Assembly: GCA_030648295.1 (NCBI GenBank)
Contig: JAUSID010000167.1
Span: forward strand, 1-64,000
Length of the DNA stretch: 64,000 nt
Direction: 5' to 3'
From: Opitutaceae bacterium
Lineage (GTDB): Bacteria; Verrucomicrobiota; Verrucomicrobiia; Opitutales; Opitutaceae
Below, in pieces: positions 1 through 9,261 of this stretch (positions within the stretch are counted from its first letter, which is position 1; the number at the start of each line of letters is the position of its first letter). The position numbers were made by a program, and so were the translations under genes. The notes under the pieces were generated by a model. The model was not told the origin of the DNA. It did no database searches and saw only the letters and a program-made list of their open reading frames with translations.

Positions 1-2090
1 CTTTATCTCACCGGGACGGGAACACTGACGAATCTGTCGGGCGGCCTGTGGGATCTCCAGAACAACACCGCGTTCTACAATGGGGGGACGTGGAGCTTCG
101 ACAATCAATCCGGCTCGACGCTGCGGAAATCGTCTGCGACCGGAACCCTCTCCTTCAATCTCCCGCTGACGAATGCGGGCACCGTCGACGTGGACGCCGG
201 GCTGTTCTCAATCGACGCGGGTGGCTCCGCCACCGGCACCTTCGACATCGCGTCGGGCGCGACGCTCAGGTTCAACTCCAATTTCACGCTGAATGCCGGG
301 TCGAGCTTCTCCACGACCGGAAGCGTGCAGCTGACCAATGGCACGCTCACGCTCGCACGTGGGTCGGCCTTCGTGCCGTCGACGAATTTCTCATTCTCCA
401 ATGGCACGCTGACGGGCGCGGATGATTTCAACACCGCGTCGGGTCTGGCGACGACGTGGACTGGCGGGACGATGAGCGGCGCCGGCCTAACGAAAGTACT
501 CACCGGCGGGACGATGACCTTCTCCGGCGGCAACCCCCAGCTCAACGGCCGGTCGCTTACAAACGCCGGAACCATCAATCACACGCCGCCCAACTATCTT
601 TATCTCACCGGAACGGGAACACTGACGAATCTGTCGGGCGGCCTGTGGGATCTCCAGAACAACACCGCGTTCTACAATGGGGGGACGTGGAGCTTCGACA
701 ATCAATCCGGCTCGACGCTGCGGAAATCATCCGCGACCGGCACCCTGTCCTTCAATCTTCCGCTGACGAATGCGGGCACGGTCGACGTGGATGCCGGGCT
801 GTTCTCGATCGACGCGGGCGGGTCCGCCACCGGGACCTTCGATATCGCGTCGGGCGCGACGCTCAGGTTCAACTCCAACTTCACGCTGAATGCCGGGTCG
901 AGCTTCTCCACGACGGGAAGCGTGGAGCTGACGAATGGCACGCTTACGCTCGCGCGCGGCTCGGCTTTCGTACCGACGACGAACTTTGCGTTTTCCAATG
1001 GCACGCTGACCGGCGCCGACGATTTCAATACCGGCTCGGGCCTGACGACGACGTGGACCGGCGGGACGATGAGCGGCGCCGGCCTAACGAAAGTACTCAC
1101 CGGCGGGACGATGACCTTCTCCGGCGGCAACCCGCAGCTCAATGGCCGGTCGCTCACCAATGCCGGAACCACCAATCACACGCCGCCCAACTATCTTTAT
1201 CTCACGGGGACGGGAACGCTGACGAACCTGTCGGGCGGGCTGTGGGATTTCCAGAACAACACCGCGTTCTACAATGGGGGGACGTGGAGTTTCGACAACC
1301 AGTCCGGCTCGACGCTGCGGAAATCATCCGCGACCGGAACTCTCTCCTTCAATCTCCCGCTGACGAATGCGGGCACGGTCGACGTGGATGCCGGGCTGTT
1401 TTCAATCGACGGGGGCGGGTCCGCCTCCGGGTCCTTCGACATCGCGTCGGGCGCGACGCTCAGGTTCAACTCGAACTTCACTCTGAACGCCGGGTCGAGC
1501 TTCTCCACCACCGGAAGCGTGCAGCTGACCAACGGCACGCTCACGCTCGCGCGTGGGTCGGCCTTCGTGCCTGCGACAAATTTTTCCATCACCAATGGCA
1601 CGCTCACAGGCGCGGACGACTTCAGCGTCGGCTCCGGCCTGACGACGACCTGGAGCGGGGGTACCATGAGCGGCACCGGCACCACGAAGGTACTCGCGGG
1701 CGGCACGCTGCTAGTTTCCGGCGGTAATCCGACGCTGAACGCCCGGCTGCTAACCAACGCCGGGACGGTCACCCACTCGCCGCCCAACTATCTCATTCTC
1801 ACCGGCTCCGGCACGATCACGAATCTCTTTGGCGGGGTTTGGGACTTCATCAGCAACACCGCCTTTTACAACGCGGGGACCTGGAGTTTCGAAAATCAAG
1901 CCGGCGCGACCGTGAGCAAATCGTCGGGAACCGGGAGCCTATCCTTCGGTGTGCCACTCACCAATGCCGGGAGCATCGAAGTCAATGCGGGCACTCTGTC
2001 AGTCGATGCCGGTGGCAGCAGTACGGGCACATTCACGACGGTGGCTGGCGCGACCACCGCATTCACGAATAATTTCAGCATCAATAGCGG
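1..2090 (+). repeat. 597-bp in-frame tandem repeat
   Basis: The phrase beginning 'ctttatctca' recurs at 1, 598 and 1195, and a diverged copy begins at 1792. The spacing is exactly 597 bp (199 codons) each time. The first three units are close to identical at DNA level and the fourth is more diverged. The array lies wholly inside the PEP-CTERM gene and may continue upstream of the window. Confidence 0.9.
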
Positions 2091-5000
2091 CAGTCTGGGT
2101 GGAGCCGGAACGTACCGTGTTACCGGCGGAACTCTGAGCGCCAACACCGCCCTGAACATCTCCAATTTCGCGATGTCCGGCGGCACGCTCTCGGGCAGTG
2201 GCGTGGTGGATGCAACGGCGTTCAATTGGACGGGAGGTTCGCTGGCCGGCACCGGCACAACGGCGATCGCCGCCACCGGTGCGCTCACGATCAATGGCTA
2301 CGTTTATCTGGACCGCACCCTGACCAACAACAGCACCGCCGGATCGGTGTGGACCGGCCCGGGTTATATTTATTCCAGTTCGGGCGGCGGAATTTTCAAC
2401 AACCCCGGCCTGCTCGACGTCCAAGGCGACAGCACCATCTACTACGCCACGTTCAACAACTCCGGCACGCTGACCAAGAGCGCGGGCACCGGGACGACTG
2501 CATTCAATTCCTATGGCGGCGCGTTCAACAACACTGGCACGGTCAATGTGAACTCCGGCACAATCGCGCTGCAAAACGGCGGGACGGACACGGGAACATT
2601 CAATATCGCTGCGGGTTCGACGCTGGTTTTTGGGGGCGGCACGCACCTGCTCAACGCCGGCAGCACAGTGGCCGGCGCCGGCACGGTGGAATTTAGCGGC
2701 GGCACGACGACCATTGCCGGCACCTATGGCCTGACCACGGGGATAAAGGTCAATGGAGGCACGGCGAACTTCAGCCCCAGCAGCGGCGCAATCAGCCCGG
2801 CCAGTGTCGTCGTTTCGGGTGGCGCGGCGAATTTCAACGTGAACGCGACCACGCCCTCGCTGGTCGTGTCGGGCGGCACGGTCGGCGGCAGCGGTGCGGT
2901 CGATGCCACCACTTTCAACTGGACGGGCGGTTCCCTGGCCGGGACCGGCACGACGGCGATCGCCGCCACCGGTGCGCTCACGATCAACGGCTACGTTTAT
3001 CTGGACCGCACCCTGACCAACAACAGCACGGCCGGCTCGGTCTGGACCGGCGCGGGCTACATCTATTCCAGTACCGGCGGCGGGGTGTTCAACAACCCCG
3101 GGCTTCTCGACATCCAAGGCGACAGCACCGTCTACTACGCCACGTTCAATAATTCCGGGACTCTGACCAAGAGCGCAGGAACCGGCACGACGTCATTCAA
3201 TTATTACGGCGGCGCATTTAACAATACCGGCACGGTCAACGTGAATTCCGGCACGATCGCGCTGCAAAATGGCGGGACGGACACGGGAACATTCAATATC
3301 GCGGCGGGTTCGACGCTGGTTTTTGGTGGCGGCACACACCTGCTCAACGCCGGCAGCAGTGTCTCCGGCGCCGGCACGGTCGCATTCAGCGGCGGCACGA
3401 CAACGCTGGCCGGTAGCTACGGACTGACCACCGCCATCACGGTCAATGGCGGCACGGCGAACTTCAGCCCCAGCAGCGGGGCGATCACGCCGGCGAGCAT
3501 CGGGGTTTCCAGCGGCGCGGCGAACTTCAACGTGAACGCGACCACGGCCTCGCTCGTCATGTCGGGCGGCACAGTCGGCGGCAGCAGCGCGGTTGACGCG
3601 ACGTCGTTCAACTGGACGGGTGGCACGTTGGGCGGCACGGGTACGACGACCGTCGGCGCGACGGGTGCGCTCACGATCAATGGTTATGTGTACCTCGACC
3701 GCACGCTGACCAACAACAGTACGGCCGGCTCGCTCTGGAGCGGCTCGGGCTACATTTACTCGAGCACCGGAGGGGGCATCTTCAACAACGCCGGACTGCT
3801 GGACATTCAAGGCGACAGCACCATCTACTACGCCACGTTCAACAATTCCGGCACGGTGACGAAGAGCGCAGGGACAGGCACGACGTCATTCAACTATTAC
3901 GGCGGCGCGTTCAACAACACCGGCACGGTTAACGTCAATTCCGGCACGCTCGCGCTGCAAAACGGAGGAACAGACACCGGCGCGTTCAACATCGGCCCGG
4001 GTGCAACGCTGGTATTTGGCGGCGGAACACACGCGCTCAATGCCGGCAGCAGCCTGGCGGGCGCCGGCACGGTGGCCTTCAGCAGCGGCGCGACGACCAT
4101 TGCCGGCAGCTACGGGCTGACCACGGCCATTACGGTCAACGGCGGCACGGCCAACTTCAGCCCGACCAGCGGCCCGATGAGCCCGGCCAGCGTCGTCGTT
4201 TCGGGTGGCGCAGCGAACTTCAACGTGAATGCGACGACGCCCTCGCTTGTCCTGTCCGGCGGCACCGTCGGCGGCAGCGGCATGGTGAATGCCACCGCGT
4301 TGAACTGGACCGGTGGCACCATGGCCGGGACCGGCACGACCACCGTCACCTCCGCCGGGGTGCTTACGATCAACGGTTATGTGTATCTCGATCGCACGCT
4401 GACGAACAACAGCACATCCGGCTCGGTCTGGAGCGGCCCGGGCTACATATATTCCGGTTCGGGTGGCGGGGTAATCAACAACGCCGGCCTTCTCGACATT
4501 CAAGGCGACAGCACCGTCTACTACGCCACGTTCAACAATTCGGGCACGCTGACCAAGAGCACGGGGACGGGCACGACGACATTCAACTACTACGGCGGAT
4601 CGTTCAACAACACGGGGACAGTGAACGCACAGTCGGGCAAGCTGACCTTCTCCGGTCCATTCACGAATACGGGAACGCTCATCGGCGCGGGCGGAGATTT
4701 TCAGTTCGGCACCGCCGTTAATCTCGGCACCGGTGCATTGAGAGGCATCGGCACAGTCACCGCCCCGTCGGTCACGACTGGCGGCATCGTGGCACCAGGC
4801 AACTCGGTCGGCACCCTCAATCTGGCAGCCAACCTGACGCTGCTTTCCACGAGCGCACTCCTCATCGAGCTGGGCGGGTCCACTCAGGGGACGGGCTACG
4901 ATTTCCTCAACGTCAGCGGCAACGCAGCCATGGGCGGCGCGCTGTCCGTCAGTTTCGTTGGTGGATTTCAGACCAGCGTCGGCCCGATCTCCACGTTCAC

Positions 5001-5235
5001 GATCCTGACCGGCAGCGCCGGATTGACGGGCGCGTTCGCCAACGTGGCGAACGGCGCCCGTCTGCTCACCAGCGACGGGGTGGGTACGTTTCTGGTGAAT
5101 TACGGGTCCGGCAGCACATTTGGCTTCAACAGCGTAGTGCTCTCGGAGTTCGTCGCGGTGCCCGAACCCTCGACGTGGGCCATGTTGGGAATCGGCGCGC
5201 TCGTCATGCTGCTGCAAATGCGGCGGCGGCGATAA
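1..5235 (+). CDS. Giant repeat-containing PEP-CTERM surface protein (5' end outside window)
   Basis: The reading frame is open from base 1, so the start lies upstream; 1744 residues are visible. Most of the protein is Gly/Thr/Ser/Asn-rich beta-type repeat with recurrent 'LTNAGT', 'SGGT' and 'FNNTGTVNVNSGT' phrases, the pattern of autotransporter-like passenger domains. Two blocks are seen: 199-residue repeats first, then 231-residue repeats. After the repeats comes a stretch ('IVAPGNSVGTLNLAANLTL') typical of the end of such passengers. The C-terminus has a PEP-CTERM sorting signal: 'VPEPSTWAML', a hydrophobic segment, then 'RRRR'. In the PEP-CTERM/exosortase system this signal directs export and C-terminal processing, so the protein is probably secreted or surface-exposed. 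No autotransporter barrel is present. The ligand or role is unknown. Long minus-strand ORFs opposite this gene are shadows. Confidence 0.9.
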   Translation, partial: LYLTGTGTLTNLSGGLWDLQNNTAFYNGGTWSFDNQSGSTLRKSSATGTLSFNLPLTNAGTVDVDAGLFSIDAGGSATGTFDIASGATLRFNSNFTLNAGSSFSTTGSVQLTNGTLTLARGSAFVPSTNFSFSNGTLTGADDFNTASGLATTWTGGTMSGAGLTKVLTGGTMTFSGGNPQLNGRSLTNAGTINHTPPNYLYLTGTGTLTNLSGGLWDLQNNTAFYNGGTWSFDNQSGSTLRKSSATGTLSFNLPLTNAGTVDVDAGLFSIDAGGSATGTFDIASGATLRFNSNFTLNAGSSFSTTGSVELTNGTLTLARGSAFVPTTNFAFSNGTLTGADDFNTGSGLTTTWTGGTMSGAGLTKVLTGGTMTFSGGNPQLNGRSLTNAGTTNHTPPNYLYLTGTGTLTNLSGGLWDFQNNTAFYNGGTWSFDNQSGSTLRKSSATGTLSFNLPLTNAGTVDVDAGLFSIDGGGSASGSFDIASGATLRFNSNFTLNAGSSFSTTGSVQLTNGTLTLARGSAFVPATNFSITNGTLTGADDFSVGSGLTTTWSGGTMSGTGTTKVLAGGTLLVSGGNPTLNARLLTNAGTVTHSPPNYLILTGSGTITNLFGGVWDFISNTAFYNAGTWSFENQAGATVSKSSGTGSLSFGVPLTNAGSIEVNAGTLSVDAGGSSTGTFTTVAGATTAFTNNFSINSGSLGGAGTYRVTGGTLSANTALNISNFAMSGGTLSGSGVVDATAFNWTGGSLAGTGTTAIAATGALTINGYVYLDRTLTNNSTAGSVWTGPGYIYSSSGGGIFNNPGLLDVQGDSTIYYATFNNSGTLTKSAGTGTTAFNSYGGAFNNTGTVNVNSGTIALQNGGTDTGTFNIAAGSTLVFGGGTHLLNAGSTVAGAGTVEFSGGTTTIAGTYGLTTGIKVNGGTANFSPSSGAISPASVVVSGGAANFNVNATTPSLVVSGGTVGGSGAVDATTFNWTGGSLAGTGTTAIAATGALTINGYVYLDRTLTNNSTAGSVWTGAGYIYSSTGGGVFNNPGLLDIQGDSTVYYATFNNSGTLTKSAGTGTTSFNYYGGAFNNTGTVNVNSGTIALQNGGTDTGTFNIAAGSTLVFGGGTHLLNAGSSVSGAGTVAFSGGTTTLAGSYGLTTAITVNGGTANFSPSSGAITPASIGVSSGAANFNVNATTASLVMSGGTVGGSSAVDATSFNWTGGTLGGTGTTTVGATGALTINGYVYLDRTLTNNSTAGSLWSGSGYIYSSTGGGIFNNAGLLDIQGDSTIYYATFNNSGTVTKSAGTGTTSFNYYGGAFNNTGTVNVNSGTLALQNGGTDTGAFNIGPGATLVFGGGTHALNAGSSLAGAGTVAFSSGATTIAGSYGLTTAITVNGGTANFSPTSGPMSPASVVVSGGAANFNVNATTPSLVLSGGTVGGSGMVNATALNWTGGTMAGTGTTTVTSAGVLTINGYVYLDRTLTNNSTSGSVWSGPGYIYSGSGGGVINNAGLLDIQGDSTVYYATFNNSGTLTKSTGTGTTTFNYYGGSFNNTGTVNAQSGKLTFSGPFTNTGTLIGAGGDFQFGTAVNLGTGALRGIGTVTAPSVTTGGIVAPGNSVGTLNLAANLTLLSTSALLIELGGSTQGTGYDFLNVSGNAAMGGALSVSFVGGFQTSVGPISTFTILTGSAGLTGAFANVANGARLLTSDGVGTFLVNYGSGSTFGFNSVVLSEFVAVPEPSTWAMLGIGALVMLLQMRRRR
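2210..4640 (+). repeat. 693-bp in-frame tandem repeat
   Basis: A second, different repeat unit follows in the same gene. The phrase encoding 'FNWTGG' starts at 2221, 2914 and 3607, with a variant ('LNWTGG') at 4300, so the spacing is exactly 693 bp (231 codons). The fourth copy is incomplete and passes into the C-terminal part of the protein. Differences between copies are mostly at third positions. Confidence 0.9.
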
Positions 5236-5565
5236 CGACTCGGAGGCGCAGCCCGCTCCGGTGGCATGGGGGTCCCCCATGGACACCAATTCTGAACTGC
5301 ACTTCACGGGCGGGACGCCCGTGCCCTTCGAGCAATCCTTCCTTGGCCTGAAAGTGGCAAGGGCGTCTCGCCCGTGATGGGGCCTGAAATCACGGGCAAG
5401 ATGCCCGTGCCACTTCGAGCATTCCGTGCCGGGGTCTGAATGTGGCATGGGCGTCCCACCCATGAATACCAATCCTGTGCCGCACTTCACGGGCAAGACA
5501 CCCGTGCCACCCAAGCCACTTCTTTCTCGTTCTCGCCCGGCCTTCGCGTTCTCCTCGCTGCCGGC
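5236..5565. repeat. Intergenic cluster of palindromic 'GGCAxGGGCG...CGCCCxTGCC' repeats
   Basis: No gene is seen here. The gap is nearly filled with variants of one imperfect palindrome, such as 'cacgggcaagatgcccgtg' near 5390. At least six copies lie between about 5256 and 5516, in alternating orientation. The same family recurs near 18.15, 19.13, 35.87 and 40.68 kb. The ORF track extends the next gene into this cluster (start 5440), giving the peptide 'MWHGRPTHE', which is repeat read-through and not a real N-terminus. Confidence 0.75.
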
Positions 5566-6894
5566 ATGAAGAAATCGCGCAACCATTTCAACGGCATCGA
5601 CCGGATCAATTACGAAGGTCCCGCGACGGAAAACCCGCTGGCGTTTCGTCATTACAATCCGGACGAACTGATCGACGGCAAACCGCTGGCCGAACACCTG
5701 CGGTTCTCGATCGCGTACTGGCATGCGTTTCGCGGCACGGGCGGTGATCCGTTTGGACCCGGCACCATCGTGCGGCCGTGGGAACAGGGCCGTGATCCCG
5801 TTTCCGTCGCGAAAACGCGGATGGATGCCGCGTTCGAGTTTTTCCAAAAAATCCGTGCGCCGTTCTACTGTTTCCACGATCGCGACATCGCGCCGGAAGG
5901 CCGAACGCTGGCGGAATCGAACCGGAACCTGGATGCGCTGGTGACGCATGCCTACGAACTGCAAAAATCCACGGGCGTACGGTTGCTGTGGGGCACGGCG
6001 AATCTCTTCTCGAACCCGCGCTACATGGCCGGTGCGGCGACGAACCCCGACGCACACGTATTCGCCTACGCGGCGGCGCAGGTGAAGAAGGCGCTCGAGG
6101 TCACGAAGCAACTCGGCGGCGAAAACTACGTGTTCTGGGGCGGCCGCGAAGGCTACGAGACGCTGCTCAACACGAACTTGAAGCGCGAACAGGATCACCT
6201 CGCCGCGTTTCTCCACCTTGCGGTCGATTACGCGAAGTCGATCGGGTTCAAGGGCCAGTTCCTGATCGAGCCGAAGCCAAGGGAGCCGACGAAGCACCAG
6301 TACGATTTTGACGTCGCGAGTGGCATCGCATTCCTGCGCACCTACGGGCTGGAAAAGCATTTCAAGTTCAACATCGAGACCAATCACGCGACGCTTGCCG
6401 GCCACACCTTCCAGCACGAAATCGAGGTCGCGGCCGCCGCCGGCATGCTCGGCTCAATCGATGCCAACGCCGGCGACCTCCTCCTCGGATGGGACACCGA
6501 TCAATTCAACACCGACGTGCGCGAGCTCACGCTGGCGATGGTTTCAATCCTGCGCGCCGGCGGGCTCGGCTCAGGCGGGTTCAACTTCGACGCCAAGCTG
6601 CGCCGACCGTCGATCGATCCGGAGGATCTTTTCCACGCGCATATCGGCGGGATGGATGCCTACGCGCTCGCGTTCAAAATCGCCCGCCGGATCCTGGCGG
6701 ACGGAAAGCTGGACCAGTTTGTACAGGAGCGCTACGCCAGCTACGACACCGGTTATGGCCGCGAGATCGAAACGGGCCGGGTTGGATTCCGACAGCTGGA
6801 AAAGCTGGTGTTGAGGAAACTGGGCGAGCCGACTCCGCGCAGCGGGCGGCAGGAATACCTCGAGAACCTCTTCAGCCGTTATCTCTATCGTTAG
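5566..6894 (+). CDS. xylA: Xylose isomerase
   Basis: The 442-residue product matches the usual length of class II xylose isomerases, which interconvert D-xylose and D-xylulose in the cytoplasm using two divalent metals. The catalytic region '[13 protein letters not shown]' is at about residues 100-112; its His104/Asp107 pair corresponds to His101/Asp104 of the E. coli enzyme. Metal-binding segments follow: '[18 protein letters not shown]', '[17 protein letters not shown]' and '[17 protein letters not shown]'. The start at ATG 5566 (MKKSRNHF) is chosen over the track start at 5440 because the upstream codons are palindromic repeat. No xylulokinase or transporter gene is adjacent, so the rest of xylose catabolism must lie elsewhere. 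Confidence 0.96.
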   Translation: MKKSRNHFNGIDRINYEGPATENPLAFRHYNPDELIDGKPLAEHLRFSIAYWHAFRGTGGDPFGPGTIVRPWEQGRDPVSVAKTRMDAAFEFFQKIRAPFYCFHDRDIAPEGRTLAESNRNLDALVTHAYELQKSTGVRLLWGTANLFSNPRYMAGAATNPDAHVFAYAAAQVKKALEVTKQLGGENYVFWGGREGYETLLNTNLKREQDHLAAFLHLAVDYAKSIGFKGQFLIEPKPREPTKHQYDFDVASGIAFLRTYGLEKHFKFNIETNHATLAGHTFQHEIEVAAAAGMLGSIDANAGDLLLGWDTDQFNTDVRELTLAMVSILRAGGLGSGGFNFDAKLRRPSIDPEDLFHAHIGGMDAYALAFKIARRILADGKLDQFVQERYASYDTGYGREIETGRVGFRQLEKLVLRKLGEPTPRSGRQEYLENLFSRYLYR

Positions 6895-7310
6895 CCCGCA
6901 TTTTTCACCGTCTGCATGCCATTCAGCATTCCTTTGTCTTCGGCCATGATGTCGGCCATCGCAGCGCTCAAGCGCATGCGGGCTAAAAGCAAAATGCGCC
7001 GGAGGCGCACAAGCCGCCGCGGTTTACCCGCCTGCGGCGGGTTTTGCGTAAGCCGGGAAATGCTCAGGGCTGCAGCGGCGGGTGTTACCCACGAACAGGC
7101 CGTGTTGTCGGCGCAGAGTGGAGTGTGCTAATTCCCCGGCTAGTCCCCGGTCCGCCGGGGCAAGCGAAGAATTTGAGCACCGCGCGACCGGAATCGGGTA
7201 AGAGCGGGAGGCGCATGGGTTTTGGGCCGACCCGGCCAGTGGCGGTAGACCCCACGACGGCGGTCTGCAATCACCGGCACAAGCGACGCTGCCGATGGTC
7301 TACATCTCGC
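6895..7310. other. 416-bp intergenic region with hairpins
   Basis: No credible gene or recognised RNA family is seen. It contains a GC-rich hairpin followed by four T at about 7027-7045 and a second perfect stem (ccccgg/ccgggg) near 7154-7169. Segments resembling 'acccgcctgcggcgg' recur elsewhere in the window. The rest could be a leader for the gene starting at 7311, but nothing supports a particular riboswitch class. Confidence 0.5.
7027..7045 (+). terminator. Possible intrinsic terminator after xylA
   Basis: The stem cccgcc/ggcggg with a 3-nt loop is followed by tttt. It lies 130 bp after the xylA stop. The same motif belongs to a dispersed repeat family, so termination is only one reading. 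Confidence 0.35.
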
Positions 7311-8234
7311 ATGCCCCGTTCAACGCTTCAACGCGTCCACATGCTTGCGAGCATCGCGGCACTGTTGGCCGCGGTTCCCTTGGGTGCGGCCAACAAGACG
7401 ATTGATCGCATGCAGGAGAATGTTCTCCGGATGACGGAGTTTTTCGACACGATGCTGCCTGGTGTGCTCGAGGAGAATAACATGACGGTGCATTTCCGCC
7501 CGAAACTCGGCGACTTGCGGGACGAGGAGTACATGAGGCTGCCGTTCGAGCTCCGGTACGGTCTGACCTCACGCTGGGAACTTTACGGCGGCCTGACACC
7601 TTTCGTACCCAACCCATGGAACTCGGGACGCGATCACCGGTGGGGTCCGGGTGAGATCAAGTTCGGCGCCCGGCACGACGTGGGTGCGATTCTTAATTTC
7701 TTCGACGAGTCGACGGTCGGCGTCGAGACGCGTGTGCCCTGGGGCAAACCGCCGGTGGAGTTGAACGACCATTACACCCACGTGAAGCCGTATGTTTCAG
7801 TGGCGCGAACGCTGGTGCGACTGCCGTCCGCCACGTTCTACGCGAACGTGAGTTATGATCGCAGCGTGAAGCTGGTGCGCCGCGAGGCCCCTCCGCCGGA
7901 GGTGATCCGCCGGCACATCATTGAAGTCGCGCCCGGCCTGCTATACCGGCCCTCCGAGTTTGGCTACTTTGCGGAGTATCGGTTTCGGCACATTGCCCAC
8001 GAACACGACTGGCGGCTCGGCCATGAGATTCAGTTCGGAACGATTTGGGATATCCCGATTGCGCGGACGGAAAAATGGAATCTGCCGGGCAAGTGGCAGC
8101 TGGAGCTGGCATACAAACTCGGGCATGAAGAAGGCGGCGATTTCGACCAGGGAGTTTCGGCACGGGTGAACTGGCGCACGACCCTCCGCGAAGTGCTGGC
8201 GAAGACGAGCGGCCCGTTCTCGAAACTGTGGTGA
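7311..8234 (+). CDS. Putative outer-membrane beta-barrel protein
   Basis: 307 residues from ATG 7311. An N-terminal signal peptide is visible: 'MPRSTLQRVHMLASIAALLAAVPLGAA', with cleavage expected after AA at about residue 27. The mature part has alternating hydrophobic/polar strands rich in Tyr, Trp and Arg ('RYGLTSRWELYGGL', 'WQLELAYKLGHEEGG') and ends in an aromatic residue (KLW), as expected of an outer-membrane beta barrel. The style resembles transporter-like barrels of the phenol-degradation meta-pathway type, but no family can be assigned firmly. The track start at 7044 lies in apparently non-coding sequence. Substrate and role are unknown. Confidence 0.65.
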   Translation: MPRSTLQRVHMLASIAALLAAVPLGAANKTIDRMQENVLRMTEFFDTMLPGVLEENNMTVHFRPKLGDLRDEEYMRLPFELRYGLTSRWELYGGLTPFVPNPWNSGRDHRWGPGEIKFGARHDVGAILNFFDESTVGVETRVPWGKPPVELNDHYTHVKPYVSVARTLVRLPSATFYANVSYDRSVKLVRREAPPPEVIRRHIIEVAPGLLYRPSEFGYFAEYRFRHIAHEHDWRLGHEIQFGTIWDIPIARTEKWNLPGKWQLELAYKLGHEEGGDFDQGVSARVNWRTTLREVLAKTSGPFSKLW

Positions 8235-8635
8235 GCAGCGCGGCCGTGTAGCAGCCGAGGTCACGAGGCTGACGCGAAACGCCGCTTCTGGAGGCGGAGC
8301 GATCACGCGTACGTCGAGCCTAGCGCGGCGGAGCCGCAACCGAAGCTAAACAGAGCGTCACAAACAATTAGACATAAGATGGAGGGTCGACCTCTGCGTC
8401 GTCCGCTCCCGGGTCAACACCCATTCCGACTTTTCCGAGTGGAATGTCCTGCGGAAAGCGACCGGCCCTGCCAAAGGCAGGCAAGCCGCGCCGCATGCCC
8501 GCCTGCGGCGGGGAGGCTGGCCCTCCATCAATTTCCGAAAAAACAGACAGATGGCCCGCCGGGAAGGTGGGGGCCTGCGAGGCCGCGCGCTTGAAAAGAT
8601 TGCGACCCCGCGTCTGGAGCTGCGTTATCAGGGCG
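8235..8635. other. 401-bp intergenic region with repeat copies
   Basis: No gene is seen. It holds a copy of the 'gtagcagccgaggtcacgaggct' repeat at 8248-8270, a 'tggagggtcgacctctgcgtcgtccgctc' element near 8381-8408 similar to one near 42432, and an inverted 'gccgcgccgcatgcccgcctgcggcgg' segment near 8490. ORFs read through this region (for example from 8444 or 8551) are not convincing. Confidence 0.5.
8248..8270 (+). repeat. Dispersed 23-bp repeat 'gtagcagccgaggt(c/a)acgaggct', copy 1
   Basis: The same sequence, reverse-complemented and with one base difference, is found at 19951-19973 and 56073-56095, always between genes. It has weak internal symmetry (agcc...ggct). Confidence 0.7.
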
Positions 8636-9046
8636 TTGAAATCATTCCTGATATTGTTCGCGCTCACACTGCTCACGGGGTGCGCGTCGGTATCGGCGCG
8701 CAAGGTGACGCCGATCGAACCGTTTCAGCACATTTTCGTGGTCGAGCGCTTGAACGACAATTACCGCGTGCACGAATTTCTCGTGGCGGAACTCCGGCGA
8801 CATGGATACGACGCATCCTCGGGACCGCTCACCATGATGCCGGAGAATGCGCAGGCTCTGCTCACCTATGACGCCCGCTGGGAGTGGGATTTCCAGAATT
8901 ACCTGATCGAGCTTTACCTCGAGATCCACACCACGCACAGCCAGAAAAAACTCGCCGAGGCGCGCTACTACCAGCCGTCAATCCGGCCGAACCCCGTCTC
9001 GGTGGTGGCCCGGCGGGTGATCGATAAGCTGCTCGCTAAACCGTGA
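8636..9046 (+). CDS. Small lipoprotein of unknown function
   Basis: I place the start at TTG 8636, giving 136 residues that begin with a clean lipoprotein signal, 'MKSFLILFALTLLTGCASVSA'; the lipobox is LTGC with Cys at about residue 16. The track start at 8444 adds 64 residues of repeat-derived sequence ahead of this signal and is rejected. The mature part is a small soluble domain ('HIFVVERLNDNYRVHEFLVAEL', split here only for reference, continues with 'LRRHGYDASSG') and a segment with 'TYDARWEWDF'. It probably sits in the inner leaflet of the outer membrane or in the periplasm. No family was recognised. Confidence 0.7.
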   Translation: MKSFLILFALTLLTGCASVSARKVTPIEPFQHIFVVERLNDNYRVHEFLVAELRRHGYDASSGPLTMMPENAQALLTYDARWEWDFQNYLIELYLEIHTTHSQKKLAEARYYQPSIRPNPVSVVARRVIDKLLAKP

Positions 9047-9050
9047 CCCT

Positions 9051-9256
9051 GGGAGCGCGGGCGTCTCGCCCGCACTGTCTTGGAGGGCCGGCGAAAGCCG
9101 CGCTTTGCAGGGAAGCCGCGGAATGATCGAGCGAGCGATGCCAGCGTCGTCACCTCCGCTGCTACGGGTGCGCGTCTGTCACACCTTCTGCGTCTTCCAG
9201 TTTCTTCTTTCCCTCTTTTCCGTCCCCGTCTTCCCCGTCTTCCCCGTCTTCCCGTC
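9051..9256. repeat. Palindromic repeat plus cttcccgt-type simple repeat
   Basis: 9051-9078 carries the widespread palindrome 'gggagcgcgggcgtctcgcccgc'. From about 9215 to 9256 the sequence is a pyrimidine-rich tandem tract with unit 'ccccgtctt' (about five copies). It ends at the 3' end of the ThuA gene. Confidence 0.7.
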
Positions 9257-9261
9257 TTCGA

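Noticed and set aside
3886-6417. Long minus-strand ORF of 843 codons
   Set aside because: It lies opposite the PEP-CTERM repeats and xylA, both strongly supported. Its residues (Arg/Ala/Gly-rich) show no family signal, as expected of a GC-rich antisense frame.
7100-7310. Possible cobalamin-type or other riboswitch
   Set aside because: A few boxes (ggccagtggc, paired GC stems) recalled riboswitch elements, but the full consensus is absent on both strands.
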